Source: Novosphingobium resinovorum (lineage in GTDB: Bacteria > Pseudomonadota > Alphaproteobacteria > Sphingomonadales > Sphingomonadaceae). Taken from it: 64,000 nt of DNA. Position 1 is the first letter of the stretch. Every line of letters begins with the position of its first letter. The notes beneath the pieces are model-generated. The model made no database searches, was not told where the DNA came from, and was given only the letters and a program-made list of their open reading frames with translations. Of the stretch, positions 35,354 to 43,915 are shown in pieces. The DNA is taken from positions 186,001-250,000 of the forward strand of contig NZ_CP017078.1 in NCBI RefSeq assembly GCF_001742225.1. The letters run 5' to 3'. The position numbers and the translations under genes are program-made.

Positions 35354-36538
35354 ATGAACGAGAACATTGCGATCCGCAAATTGGGCCGCCGACTCCGATT
35401 GGGCATTGCCGGTGGCGCGGGTCATTCGCTGATTGGTCCGGTTCACCGGGAGGCGGCTCGGCTTGACGATTTGTTCTCTCTCGATGCTGCGGTGCTGTCC
35501 AGTAACGCGGAACGCGGGGATGCTGAGGCCGCGGCTCTCGGAATTCCGCGCTCCTATTCGTCCACCGCCGAGATGTTCGCAATGGAGAAGGCTAGGCCCG
35601 ACGGTATTGAGGCCGTTGCCATAGCCACGCCGAATGACAGCCATTACCGGATTCTGTGCGAGGCGCTGGACGCCGGGTTGCATGTAATCTGCGACAAGCC
35701 TTTAACCTCCACGAAGGCCGAGGCCGACGACGTGCTGGTGCGGGCGAAGGCCGCGGGCAAGGTTGTGGTCCTGACCCACAATTATTCTGGCTACGCCATG
35801 GTACGCCAAGCCCGCGCCATGGTCGCCGCCGGTGAACTTGGGAAAATCCACCAGATTCACGGGGTCTACGCTCTGGGCCAGATGGGCCGTTTGTTCGAGG
35901 CCGACGAAGGGGGCGTGCCTCCGGGGATGCGTTGGCGGATTGATCCTGCGCGCGGTGGCGACAGTCACGCCCTGGTGGATATCGGCACCCATGTGCACCA
36001 TCTGGCTACCTTCATCACGCAGTTACAGGTCGTTGAGGTAATGGCCGATCTTGGGCCGGCGGTTCAAGGCCGCGCGGCCCATGACAGTGCCAACGTCATG
36101 TTCCGTATGGAAAACGGAGCTTTCGGATCGTTCTGGGCCACCAAGGCGGCATCGGGGGCCAGCAAGCTGGCGATCGAAGTCTACGGTGACAAGGGCGGCG
36201 TCCTGTGGGAGCAGGCCGACGCCAATAACTTGCTACATATGCGGCAGGGCCAACCCCCAGCCCTGATTGGTCGACAAGTTGCCGGGCTGCATCCTGCGGC
36301 AATCCGCGCGATGCGGGGGCCGGGTTATCATTTCGTGGAAGGCTATCGCGAGGCCTTTGCGAATATGTACGTGGATTTCGCCGAACAGATCTTGGCCATG
36401 ATGGGCAAGGGGGCCGCAGATCACCTGGCATTGGAAGCGCCGTCGGTCGTGGACGGCCTGCGCTCCATGGCGTTCATCGAAGCCTGTGTGGCGTCGTCGC
36501 AGGACCGCCAATGGCGGCAGGTGGAGCAAGTCAGTTGA
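35354..36538 (+). CDS. Gfo/Idh/MocA-family oxidoreductase
   Basis: 394 residues; start preceded by GAGGAGATATGGG. The Rossmann part has LRLGIAGGAGHSLIGPVHREAARL, VAIATPNDSHYRILCEALDAGLHVICDKPLT (with the family's C/E-K-P box) and LTHNYSGYAMVRQARAMVAAGELGKI. The C-terminal alpha/beta sheet domain includes SHALVDIGTHVHHLATF. Members reduce or oxidise sugars, but the family also contains dihydrodiol dehydrogenases (mammalian DHDH, the phthalate dihydrodiol dehydrogenase Pht4). Since it sits between macA and pcaH, oxidation of a sulfonated dihydrodiol to 4-sulfocatechol is a reasonable guess. It is not part of the known lower route. Confidence 0.87.
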   Translation: MNENIAIRKLGRRLRLGIAGGAGHSLIGPVHREAARLDDLFSLDAAVLSSNAERGDAEAAALGIPRSYSSTAEMFAMEKARPDGIEAVAIATPNDSHYRILCEALDAGLHVICDKPLTSTKAEADDVLVRAKAAGKVVVLTHNYSGYAMVRQARAMVAAGELGKIHQIHGVYALGQMGRLFEADEGGVPPGMRWRIDPARGGDSHALVDIGTHVHHLATFITQLQVVEVMADLGPAVQGRAAHDSANVMFRMENGAFGSFWATKAASGASKLAIEVYGDKGGVLWEQADANNLLHMRQGQPPALIGRQVAGLHPAAIRAMRGPGYHFVEGYREAFANMYVDFAEQILAMMGKGAADHLALEAPSVVDGLRSMAFIEACVASSQDRQWRQVEQVS

Positions 36539-36609
36539 TCTCTCAGCGGCTTCGGCATTTTTCCCGGGCTGGCGGCTCCCCGCAGCTCCCTCCGGTGGAA
36601 AGAACGGGT

Positions 36610-36630
36610 AATCAAAATAATATTCTGATT
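36610..36630. promoter_or_regulatory. Operator-like near-palindrome, copy 3 (most symmetric)
   Basis: The left half AATCAAAATA and the right half TATTCTGATT are near-complements around one central base: nine of ten pairs match. It lies about 175 bases ahead of the pcaH start, in the only gap within the pathway genes. The half-sites recur at 29798 and 31872. Confidence 0.5.
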
Positions 36631-36784
36631 TTAAAGGATGTTCCAGACAGCTGATTATTCCTGAAATTTAGGGCTCTTTCGGCTGTAGCAATTGACTAAA
36701 AGCCGAATTTAAGGGTAATTAAACAAACGCTGTTCGTATTATTTAAACAGGTGAGTGATGGCGATATTCCTGGAAGGCTGGCCG

Positions 36785-37495
36785 ATGGTTTCATCTGAAT
36801 ACCCGGCCAGAAGCGTTGAGGCGCACCCGGCCTATCTGACGCCAGACTATGTTTTCACGCGAAAGCGTGCGCCGACTCGACCGCTGCGGTTAATTCCTCA
36901 GTCTGCGACGGAGCTGTATGGCCCGGTTTATGGACAAGAGAGCGTCCGTCCGGGGGATAACGACCTGACCCGTCAGCACGAAGCTGAGCCGGTGGGGGAG
37001 CGGATTCTGGTGACGGGGCGCGTGACCGACGAAGACGGGCGGGGTGTCCCTAATACGCTGCTAGAGATCTGGCAGGCCAATGCCGCCGGTCGCTATATCC
37101 ACAAGCTTGACCAGCATCTTGCCCCGCTTGATCCAAATTTCTCGGGGGCAGGGCGTACGGTTACGGGGGCTGATGGCTCTTATTCCTTCATCACGATCGT
37201 GCCGGGCGCCTATCCGGTCGTGGGGCTGCACAATGTCTGGCGCCCGCGCCACATCCATGTGTCGTTGTTCGGTCCGTCCTTCGTGACCCGCTTGGTTACC
37301 CAGATATATTTCGAGGGCGATCCGCTGCTGAAATATGACACGATCTACAACACGGCGCCCGACATCTCGAAGCGCAGCATGGTGGCGCAGTTGGACATGG
37401 GCGCCACGCAATCCGAATGGGGCCTGACCTATCGCTTCGACATCGTTCTGCGTGGGCGCAACGGCAGCTATTTCGAGGAACCCCATGACCACTAA
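36785..37495 (+). CDS. pcaH2: Protocatechuate 3,4-dioxygenase beta subunit, type II (4-sulfocatechol-active type)
   Basis: 236 residues from the ATG at 36785, preceded by GGAAGG; starts at 36755 or 36758 would add ten residues. The non-haem Fe(III) ligands are visible: Tyr104 (GRYIHK), Tyr143 (GAYPVV), His156 and His158 (WRPRHIHVSLFG). Where classical PcaH has Tyr-Pro-Trp, this protein has Tyr-Pro-Val, a change in the active-site pocket. With PcaG it opens the ring of protocatechuate or, in type II enzymes, also 4-sulfocatechol to 3-sulfomuconate. It is separated from the upstream genes by 246 bases and probably has its own promoter. It overlaps pcaG by 11 bases. Confidence 0.88.
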   Translation: MVSSEYPARSVEAHPAYLTPDYVFTRKRAPTRPLRLIPQSATELYGPVYGQESVRPGDNDLTRQHEAEPVGERILVTGRVTDEDGRGVPNTLLEIWQANAAGRYIHKLDQHLAPLDPNFSGAGRTVTGADGSYSFITIVPGAYPVVGLHNVWRPRHIHVSLFGPSFVTRLVTQIYFEGDPLLKYDTIYNTAPDISKRSMVAQLDMGATQSEWGLTYRFDIVLRGRNGSYFEEPHDH

Positions 37496-38075
37496 GACCC
37501 CACTGACCATCACCCCCTCGCAGACTGTCGGGCCTTTCTATGCCTATTGCCTGACCCCGGAGGACTACGGGACGCTTCCACCGCTGTTCGGCGCGCAGCT
37601 TGCGACCGAGGACGCCGAAGGGGAACGGATTACGATCCAGGGAACGATCACGGACGGAGAGGGGGCCATGGTTCCCGATGCCTTGATCGAGATCTGGCAG
37701 CCGGACGGGCAGGGGCGTTTTGCTGGAGCCCATCCAGAGCTGCGGAATTCGGCCTTCAAGGGCTTCGGGCGCCGCCACTGTGACAAAAGCGGAAACTTCA
37801 GTTTCCAAACCGTGAAGCCTGGCCGGGTGCCCACTGCCGACGGCGTGATGCAGGCACCCCATATCGCTTTGTCGATCTTCGGCAAGGGATTGAACCGCCG
37901 GCTCTATACGCGGATCTACTTCGCAGACGAGGCATCGAATGCCGAGGACCCCGTTCTGTCGATGCTGTCCGAGGATGAGCGCGTGACCCTGATCGCCACC
38001 TCTGAATCGCCCGCCGCATATCGCCTCGACATCCGCCTGCAAGGCGACGGCGAAACGGTGTTTTTCGAGGCCTGA
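37485..38075 (+). CDS. pcaG2: Protocatechuate 3,4-dioxygenase alpha subunit, type II
   Basis: 196 residues. ITPSQTVGPFYAYCLTPED is the PcaG N-terminus, and ALIEIWQPDGQGRFAGAHPELRNSAFKGFGRR and PHIALSIFGKGLNRRLYTRIYFADE are the structural intradiol-dioxygenase strands, without the iron ligands. It pairs with the beta subunit from the overlapping upstream gene; the ATG lies inside the last codons of pcaH. The IS21-type element begins about 100 bases after its stop. Confidence 0.9.
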   Translation: MTTKTPLTITPSQTVGPFYAYCLTPEDYGTLPPLFGAQLATEDAEGERITIQGTITDGEGAMVPDALIEIWQPDGQGRFAGAHPELRNSAFKGFGRRHCDKSGNFSFQTVKPGRVPTADGVMQAPHIALSIFGKGLNRRLYTRIYFADEASNAEDPVLSMLSEDERVTLIATSESPAAYRLDIRLQGDGETVFFEA

Positions 38076-38236
38076 GTCGGCCGGCAAGTTTGCGGGGATC
38101 CGTCCGCCGCAATTGTGTTTCGCTATAGACGCCACGGCTGCCGCATGCCGCCGGGTGGAAGGGCCTTGCAAGGCCTGTCAACGGCGGAGTAAAATCCGGC
38201 CAGGCGGCGGAGTAAAACCAGGCCACTTGTGGCCCA

Positions 38237-38283
38237 CGCATGAGACACCCGGGAGGGCGTAGCCCAAGCGGGGGTCTCATGCG
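38237..38283. repeat. 10-bp perfect inverted repeat downstream of istB
   Basis: CGCATGAGAC (38237-38246) and GTCTCATGCG (38274-38283) form a perfect stem around a GC-rich loop that can itself fold. It lies between the IS21 end and the istB stop, so it may stop transcription crossing the element end. Confidence 0.5.
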
Positions 38284-38305
38284 TGTGCGGCGGTTTTCTG
38301 GGGGT

Positions 38306-39064
38306 TCAGCCAGCCTTGCGGGCGCGGCTTTGAGCGAGACGATAGCTGTCGCCGTTCATCTCGAGGATGTTGACGTGGTGGGTGATGCGATCGAGCAGTG
38401 CACCAGTCAATCGTTCCGATCCCAAGGTCTCGGTCCATTCGTCAAACGGAAGATTGCTGGTGATCAGGGTGGCACCCCGTTCGTAGCGTTGCGAGATCAT
38501 CTCGAACAGCAGCTCCGCGCCGGTCTTGGAGAGCGGCACGAAGCCCAGTTCGTCGATGATGAGAAGCTGGCAGGCGGCCATCTGCTTCTGGAAGCGGAGC
38601 AGACGCCGTTCGTCACGAGCCTCCATCATCTCGCTGACCAGGGCGGCCGCTGTGGTGAAGCCGACGGACAGGCCCTTCTGGCATGCGGCCAGGCCGAGAC
38701 CGAGTGCAACATGCGTCTTTCCTGTGCCGCTCGGGCCGAGCGCAATGACGTTCTCGCGCCGCTCAATCCATTCGCATCGGGCCAGTTCCAGCACCTGCAT
38801 CTTGTTGAGCTTGGGGATAGCGGCAAAGTCGAAGCTGTCCAGGCTTTTGACGACGGGGAATTTGGCGGCCTTGATGCGGCGCTCGACCTTGCGGCGATCG
38901 CGTTCGATCATCTCCCTTTCGGAAAGCCGGAAGAGGTATCCGATATGATCGACACCCTCGGCGGCACATAGCCGGGCCAGTTTCTGGTACTCGCGCTGGA
39001 ATGTCGGCAGCTTCAGGGTCTTGAGATAGTGCGCGAGAAGAATCTCCGGTGCTTCGACGGTCAT
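38306..39064 (-). CDS. istB: IS21-family helper ATPase IstB
   Basis: 252 residues, AAA+/DnaC-like. Walker A is GPSGTGKT (110-117), Walker B is LLIIDELGFVPL, and SNLPFDEW follows as sensor region. IstB loads the transposase complex on target DNA. Its ATG overlaps the istA stop by four bases. Confidence 0.93.
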   Translation of the reverse strand: MTVEAPEILLAHYLKTLKLPTFQREYQKLARLCAAEGVDHIGYLFRLSEREMIERDRRKVERRIKAAKFPVVKSLDSFDFAAIPKLNKMQVLELARCEWIERRENVIALGPSGTGKTHVALGLGLAACQKGLSVGFTTAAALVSEMMEARDERRLLRFQKQMAACQLLIIDELGFVPLSKTGAELLFEMISQRYERGATLITSNLPFDEWTETLGSERLTGALLDRITHHVNILEMNGDSYRLAQSRARKAG

Positions 39065-40584
39065 ACCGCTTCCTCCTCATGCGCGGAAAGCAGGCGCATA
39101 TACGCTTTCGCCGATGTCGTCTCGACCGTCGCCCTCGGCAGGTAGGGGTAGATGGACAGGTCCAGTCGAGGCGGTCGACGTTCCACCCGGCACAGGATCA
39201 GATGTTTGACGGCATCGAAGCCGATGGCTCCGAGCTGGAGGGCCTGTTTTACCGCCGCATGCAGGTCTGCAAGTTCAAAGCTCTCCAGCAGGCGCAGGAC
39301 CTGCACGTACTCACGCCGGCCGTGCTTTGCCATGCGGGCCTCCATCAGACGGCGCAGCGTGGCGAACTCTTCCGGCAAGTCCCAGCCCTGGAGAGGCGCT
39401 GCCTGATCCAGCGAATTGATCTTTTGCTCGATCAGCGGCAGGTAATGCACAGGATCGAAGATGACGTCTTCTCGTTCCCAGCTCCGGGGATGGCGGGCGA
39501 TAGTCTCGCCGCGGCAGCCGATCACCACTTCGTTGACATAACCCCTGACCCAGACATCCTGATGGCCATAGGCGACCGGGACGGAATAGTCGTTGGTCTT
39601 GTAGCGAACGAGCGACTGGGCAGTGACTTTCGCACTCGCCTGATCGCAGGCATCGAATGGAGATGCCGGCAACGCACGCATGGCAGCCAGATCGCGCTGC
39701 AGTCGTTCCCCGATCGTCTCGCTCTCACCACGCAGCCTGTCGCGCTGGCGCTTGCGGCATTGCTCTTCCAGCCAGGCGTTGAACGCCTCCCATGTCGCAA
39801 ACTGCGGGATCGGCACCATGAAGTTGCGCCGGGCATAACCGACGAGACCCTCGACGTTCCCCTTGTCGTTGCCCTTTCCCGGACGACCATAACGATCCCG
39901 GATTAGGTAGTGGGACAGGAAGCCGCTGAACAACGCAGCCCGCTTGCGGGTGCCGTCGGGCAGGATCTTGGCGACAAGGCAGCGGTCGTTGTCGTAGACA
40001 ATTGATTGCGGTACGGCCCCGAAGAAGGCAAAGGCGTGGATGTGGCCGTCGACCCAGGCTTCGGCCACCGCCGCCGGATAGGCTCTGACGTAGCAGCCAT
40101 CGCTGTGGGGCAGATCGAGTACGAAGAAGTGGGCCTTCCGCTCCACGCCGCCGATCACCACCATCGCCTCGCCGAAGTCGGCTTGCCCATGACCCGGCGG
40201 ATGCGACAGCGGCACGAACACCTCCTGGCGACGCTGATCCCGCTCGCGCATGTAATCCTTGATGATCGTGTAGCCGCCGGTGAACCCGCGCTCGTCACGC
40301 AGCCGGTCAAACACTCGCTTGGCCGTATGGCGCTGCTTGCGCGGCACCTTCACGTCCTCATCAAGCCAGTGATCGATCGTCGAAACGAACGCATCCAACT
40401 TGGGCCGCCGGATCGGTGATCGCCGCTGGTAACCGGGAGGCGTCGAATAGGACAGCATCTTGGCAACGCTGTCGCGCGATATGTTGAAATGCTTTGCAGC
40501 CTGACGCCGGCTCATGCCTTCCGAGCAAGCCAGTCGAACCCTCAGATATAATTCCACGGTGTAGATCCCCAGGCCCTCCTGCAT
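39061..40584 (-). CDS. istA: IS21-family transposase IstA
   Basis: 507 residues from the ATG giving MQEGLGIYTVELYLRVR; the open frame extends 18 codons further up. The N-terminal HTH is GMSRRQAAKHFNISRDSVAKML. The DDE core has GHGQADFGEAMVVI (first D), PQSIVYDNDRCLV (second D) and GNDKGNVEGLVGYARRNFMVPIP (E). Complete and in frame, so the element may be active. Confidence 0.92.
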   Translation of the reverse strand: MQEGLGIYTVELYLRVRLACSEGMSRRQAAKHFNISRDSVAKMLSYSTPPGYQRRSPIRRPKLDAFVSTIDHWLDEDVKVPRKQRHTAKRVFDRLRDERGFTGGYTIIKDYMRERDQRRQEVFVPLSHPPGHGQADFGEAMVVIGGVERKAHFFVLDLPHSDGCYVRAYPAAVAEAWVDGHIHAFAFFGAVPQSIVYDNDRCLVAKILPDGTRKRAALFSGFLSHYLIRDRYGRPGKGNDKGNVEGLVGYARRNFMVPIPQFATWEAFNAWLEEQCRKRQRDRLRGESETIGERLQRDLAAMRALPASPFDACDQASAKVTAQSLVRYKTNDYSVPVAYGHQDVWVRGYVNEVVIGCRGETIARHPRSWEREDVIFDPVHYLPLIEQKINSLDQAAPLQGWDLPEEFATLRRLMEARMAKHGRREYVQVLRLLESFELADLHAAVKQALQLGAIGFDAVKHLILCRVERRPPRLDLSIYPYLPRATVETTSAKAYMRLLSAHEEEAV

Positions 40585-40803
40585 ACGTCGCAGAAGGAAA
40601 ATAGGTGGCCGACTTTTACGCCGCCCGAAGCGGGACAATCCCGCCGCTACCGTGGTCTAATTTTGCACCGCCGCTCTCAAACGCTTCTAACACCGACAAA
40701 TTATTGGTGTAGGTCAATCAGGGTAGGGCCAGACCAATCTGGCGCTGGGTTGAACGTGCCACATTACGGAATTTCGATCACCATCTGGCCTTGGCCGGCT
40801 CAG

Positions 40804-41592
40804 TCACAGGGGTCTTTCGCGAAAGTATGCGGAAGCGGGAAGGGAATGTCCCAAATCTTCCGCAGCCTGCTTCAATGGTCCTGCCGCTTCGATAATTGCG
40901 TCGCGATCGAACACCGCTGTCGGTCCCGCGACTGAGACTGTTCCCGCTATGCGACCGTCGGTCAGGCGGATCGGCATGGCGATGGAACTAATTCCGGGAA
41001 GAAGGCTATTGACGGCAAAGGCGTAGCCGCGCTGACGGATTTCTTTCAACGCTTCCAGCAGCTGGCTTGCCGAAATGATGGCGCCGGGACCGGACGTAGG
41101 TTGCGAAAATCCCTCGGCCGCAACTTTCATCAGCGCCTCATCGTCGCTGAAGGTCGAAAGCCAGGCCAGTCCACTGGCGGAGGTTGCCAAATGTGCGGTG
41201 CCATTATTGTCACTGCCGGGGTCGTAGCGAAGGCCGCTGGTGGCACCTTGCGCCTTGGCAACAAAGACAAGTTGTGCACCATCCGTGACGCTGAGGCGGA
41301 TTAATTGCCGTGTGCTGGCCGCCAGCCGTTCCAAGATGGGATGAACGATCTCGGCCACCCCACTTTGAGCAAGATAGCTCAGAGCTATGGCGGGAAACTT
41401 CATGCGTAAAGCATAAGCGCCTTTGGCAGCATCCTGAAAGACGTAGCCATAGCTGACCAGCTGGTTCAGAATGCGGTGGGTTCCACTCGCCGGCATGCCT
41501 ATTGAATTTGCAACTTGGCTGACGGACAGACCTTCCGGAAAAGAGGATAACAGTTCAAGAATCGAAAGACCCCGCTCAAGTGTCGAACTCAT
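40804..41592 (-). CDS. IclR-family transcriptional regulator
   Basis: 262 residues from the ATG giving MSSTLERGLSILELLSSF; the frame extends 18 codons further up without a ribosome site. The N-terminal winged helix is LSVSQVANSIGMPASGTHRILNQLVSYGYV. The C-terminal effector domain has GLAWLSTFSDDEAL and AMPIRLTDGRIAGTVSVAGP. IclR relatives (PcaR, PcaU, PobR) control aromatic-acid genes in response to pathway metabolites. It is divergent from the flavoprotein gene, and the 364-base gap holds the word ATACCGTTCCGAT that recurs ahead of pcaB. It is the best candidate regulator of the sulfonate island. Confidence 0.9.
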   Translation of the reverse strand: MSSTLERGLSILELLSSFPEGLSVSQVANSIGMPASGTHRILNQLVSYGYVFQDAAKGAYALRMKFPAIALSYLAQSGVAEIVHPILERLAASTRQLIRLSVTDGAQLVFVAKAQGATSGLRYDPGSDNNGTAHLATSASGLAWLSTFSDDEALMKVAAEGFSQPTSGPGAIISASQLLEALKEIRQRGYAFAVNSLLPGISSIAMPIRLTDGRIAGTVSVAGPTAVFDRDAIIEAAGPLKQAAEDLGHSLPASAYFRERPL

Positions 41593-41956
41593 AACCTGTC
41601 CTCTGCCAGACGAAACATCATTGTGGGGTGCCACACGGAACAGCATTATTGGGCTGTTTCAATCACTTCTTATATATATCTTGCGGGCTGGCGCCAGCCA
41701 AGCGTTCAATGAATGTCCACGGCTTTGGCGGATCGCACAAGGGATACCATACCGTTCCGATAAAAATAATAATGCCATTCCGGTATTGACCGATATTATT
41801 TTTTAGCGGATTGTTCTGACAGTAGAAATCGAAGTTTACGAAAAACACTCTTCGGCGAGGCTGTTATGGCGATTTCGCGACAGGCTGGCTATGCTGGTAC
41901 TGCTTGTGAAGGAATGGCCTACTGAACGGTGGCCCTTCTGAACAAGTCGGAAATTT
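41593..41956. promoter_or_regulatory. Divergent AT-rich control region between iclR and the flavoprotein gene
   Basis: No gene. The part 41740-41830 is AT-rich and holds ATACCGTTCCGAT (41749-41761), an opposed CGGTAT about 20 bases later (41781-41786), and GTTCTGACA (41813-41821), the complement of TGTCAGAAC ahead of pcaB (31855-31863). Confidence 0.5.
41749..41761. repeat. 13-base word shared with the pcaB promoter region
   Basis: This is the second copy of ATACCGTTCCGAT (first at 31897-31909). Here the downstream CGGTAT makes an inverted pair with its ATACCG, as a dimeric regulator would need. Confidence 0.5.
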
Positions 41957-43720
41957 ATGACTATGCGTAAATTGCTTGTCCCATCGGAGCGTTCTGTCGC
42001 GGCGGAATACGATGTGGTGGTCGTCGGGTCTGGCGCGTCGGGACTTGCTGCGGCTGTGACTGCGGCCCATCATGGGCTGCGCGTAGTGGTATTGGAAAAA
42101 TTCCGTCAGTTCGGCGGCACCTCCGCTTGGTCAGGGGGTTGGCTGTGGGTGCCACGCAATCCCTTGGCGACAGAGGCTGGCATTGTGGAAGACAAGGATA
42201 CACTTCGACAATTCCTGACGGCCGCAATGGGCGAGCATTATCCTCGAGAGCGAGTTGAAGCGTTTCTGGATGCGGCTCCCGCCATGGTTCGCTTTTTCCG
42301 CGACGAGCTTGCAATGGCCTGGACCGACGGCAATCGGTTGCCTGACATGCTTGGCAGGTTGCCGGGTGCTGGCACTGGTGGTCGATCCGTAACGGCCGCG
42401 CCGTTCGACGGCCGCAAGTTGGGGGCAGAGGTGCATCGAATGCGGCCGCCCAAGCCCGAAACATCGTTTCTGGGAATGGGGATCGCCTCGGGTGCCGACC
42501 TGTCGCACTTCATGAACACTACGCGTTCCTTTCGATCGTTCTTTCATGCTGCCCGGCGAATGGTTGCGCATCTGTGGGACCTGGCGTTGCACAGGCGCGG
42601 GATGCACCTGGTCGGAGGGAATGCGCTCGTGGCCCGCTTGGCTGAGATCGCTTTCCGTCAAGGGATTGAGATTCATACTTCGACGCCAGTTGCGCGGCTG
42701 ATGCGCGCGCCGGGCGGGCGTGTTTTGGGAGTTTCGCTCACCGATGGGCGAAGCATCCGGGCGAGGTCCGGCGTGGTTTTGGCCGCAGGTGGGTTTCCTT
42801 GGGATCCAATCCGCCGCCAGCAACACTTTCCGCACAATCCGACGGGTCAGGAACACTGGCCAGCGGCCCCATCTGAAAACTCCGGCGACGGCATCCGCAT
42901 GGGGGAGTGGATTGGGGGCGTGGTCCACCGCAATCTCGCCCAACCGGCAAGCTGGGCACCGGTGTCGATCGTACCTTATCCCAATGGTCAGTCTGGTCAC
43001 TGTCCGCATTTGCTCGAACGCGGCAAGCCTGGAATCATCGCTGTCCGTGCAAATGGCCGTCGCTTTGCCAATGAAGCCAACGGCTATCACGAATTCATGG
43101 GTGCGCTTCAGCAGATAACGCCGGAAGGCCAGTTGCCGCGTTGCTGGCTGATTGTGGACAGCCTGTTTCTGCGGCGTTACGGGCTGGGAATGGTCAAACC
43201 CGCGCCGGTGCCGTTCCGGCATCATATCCGCTCGGGATATCTCAAAGTCGGCGCCAGCCTCGAGACGCTTGCCGCGACCTGCGGGATCGACCAGCAGGCA
43301 CTTCTCCGCACTGTGGCAGAGTTCAACAAAAATGCCGAAAACGGTACGGATCCCGAGTTCGGGCGCGGAGAGACCCCCTTCAATCGCGGTGTTGGCGACC
43401 CCGCGGTCAAGCCCAATCCATGCGTGGCCCCGATCCGCAAAGGCCCATTCTATGCCGTCGAGATCCGCACCGGAAGTCTGGGGACGTTCATGGGGCTGAC
43501 GGTTGATAGCCGCGCCCGCGTTGTCGATGCAGAAGATCGTCCGATCGAGGCTCTTTATGCTGTTGGCACCGATGCAGCTAGCATCATGGGCGGCACCTAT
43601 CCGGCGGGAGGCATCAATCTGGGACCCGGAATGACCTTTGGGTTCGTGGCTGGCCGGGACCTCGCTGGGCTGGCGCCGATCAACGAAGGCCAACAGGAGA
43701 AAGCGGCAAACTCTATCTGA
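41957..43720 (+). CDS. FAD-dependent fumarate-reductase/3-ketosteroid-dehydrogenase-like flavoprotein
   Basis: 587 residues. The FAD-binding site is [31 protein letters not shown] (about 18-48), followed by [18 protein letters not shown], as in KSTD-type dehydrogenases. The C-terminal [58 protein letters not shown] closes the FAD site. Such enzymes introduce double bonds next to a carbonyl (3-ketosteroid-1-dehydrogenase, 4-oxocyclohexanecarboxylate desaturases). In this island it could help to aromatise a ring precursor, but no step of the known sulfocatechol route needs it. It is divergent from the IclR gene. Confidence 0.88.
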   Translation: MTMRKLLVPSERSVAAEYDVVVVGSGASGLAAAVTAAHHGLRVVVLEKFRQFGGTSAWSGGWLWVPRNPLATEAGIVEDKDTLRQFLTAAMGEHYPRERVEAFLDAAPAMVRFFRDELAMAWTDGNRLPDMLGRLPGAGTGGRSVTAAPFDGRKLGAEVHRMRPPKPETSFLGMGIASGADLSHFMNTTRSFRSFFHAARRMVAHLWDLALHRRGMHLVGGNALVARLAEIAFRQGIEIHTSTPVARLMRAPGGRVLGVSLTDGRSIRARSGVVLAAGGFPWDPIRRQQHFPHNPTGQEHWPAAPSENSGDGIRMGEWIGGVVHRNLAQPASWAPVSIVPYPNGQSGHCPHLLERGKPGIIAVRANGRRFANEANGYHEFMGALQQITPEGQLPRCWLIVDSLFLRRYGLGMVKPAPVPFRHHIRSGYLKVGASLETLAATCGIDQQALLRTVAEFNKNAENGTDPEFGRGETPFNRGVGDPAVKPNPCVAPIRKGPFYAVEIRTGSLGTFMGLTVDSRARVVDAEDRPIEALYAVGTDAASIMGGTYPAGGINLGPGMTFGFVAGRDLAGLAPINEGQQEKAANSI

Positions 43721-43915
43721 AGTTCGATCGGCACCTCGCTCAGAAAAGACGATACCTGCCCAGAGTACTGTTTCGCCAGTTCTATATCCGACAGACACAT
43801 CGCAAGCCCCGCTCCATCCAGTTGATGGCGGTATGGAGCGTTCACGATCGTCAAAACAGTAATCGGAGACCTGTTCATCGATGCAGCTAGACGAGTATTC
43901 GGGCTGGCAAGATTT
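43721..43915. other. Right border of the catabolic island
   Basis: The 195 bases between the flavoprotein gene and vapC show no gene or mobile-element end. The switch from island to plasmid backbone must lie here or within the vapBC pair. Confidence 0.4.

Larger units (their letters stand above)
38176..40679 (-). mobile_element. IS21-family insertion sequence (about 2.5 kb)
   Basis: The outer ends are imperfect inverted repeats: TGTCAACGGCGGAGTAAAAT inward from 38176 and TGAGAGCGGCGGTGCAAAAT inward from 40679. A second repeat set lies inside (GGCGGAGTAAAACCAGGCCA on the left, GGCGGCGTAAAAGTCGGCCA on the right), as is usual for IS21. It encodes istA and istB. The flanking bases (AGGCC and AACGC) do not match, so no target duplication is seen. 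It sits between pcaG and the IclR gene. Confidence 0.85.

Noticed and set aside
39049..39906. 285-residue open frame opposite istA
   Set aside because: Antisense to a clear IS21 transposase.
42131..43798. 555-residue open frame opposite the flavoprotein gene
   Set aside because: The plus strand encodes a clear FAD enzyme over the same bases; the minus frame has no motif.
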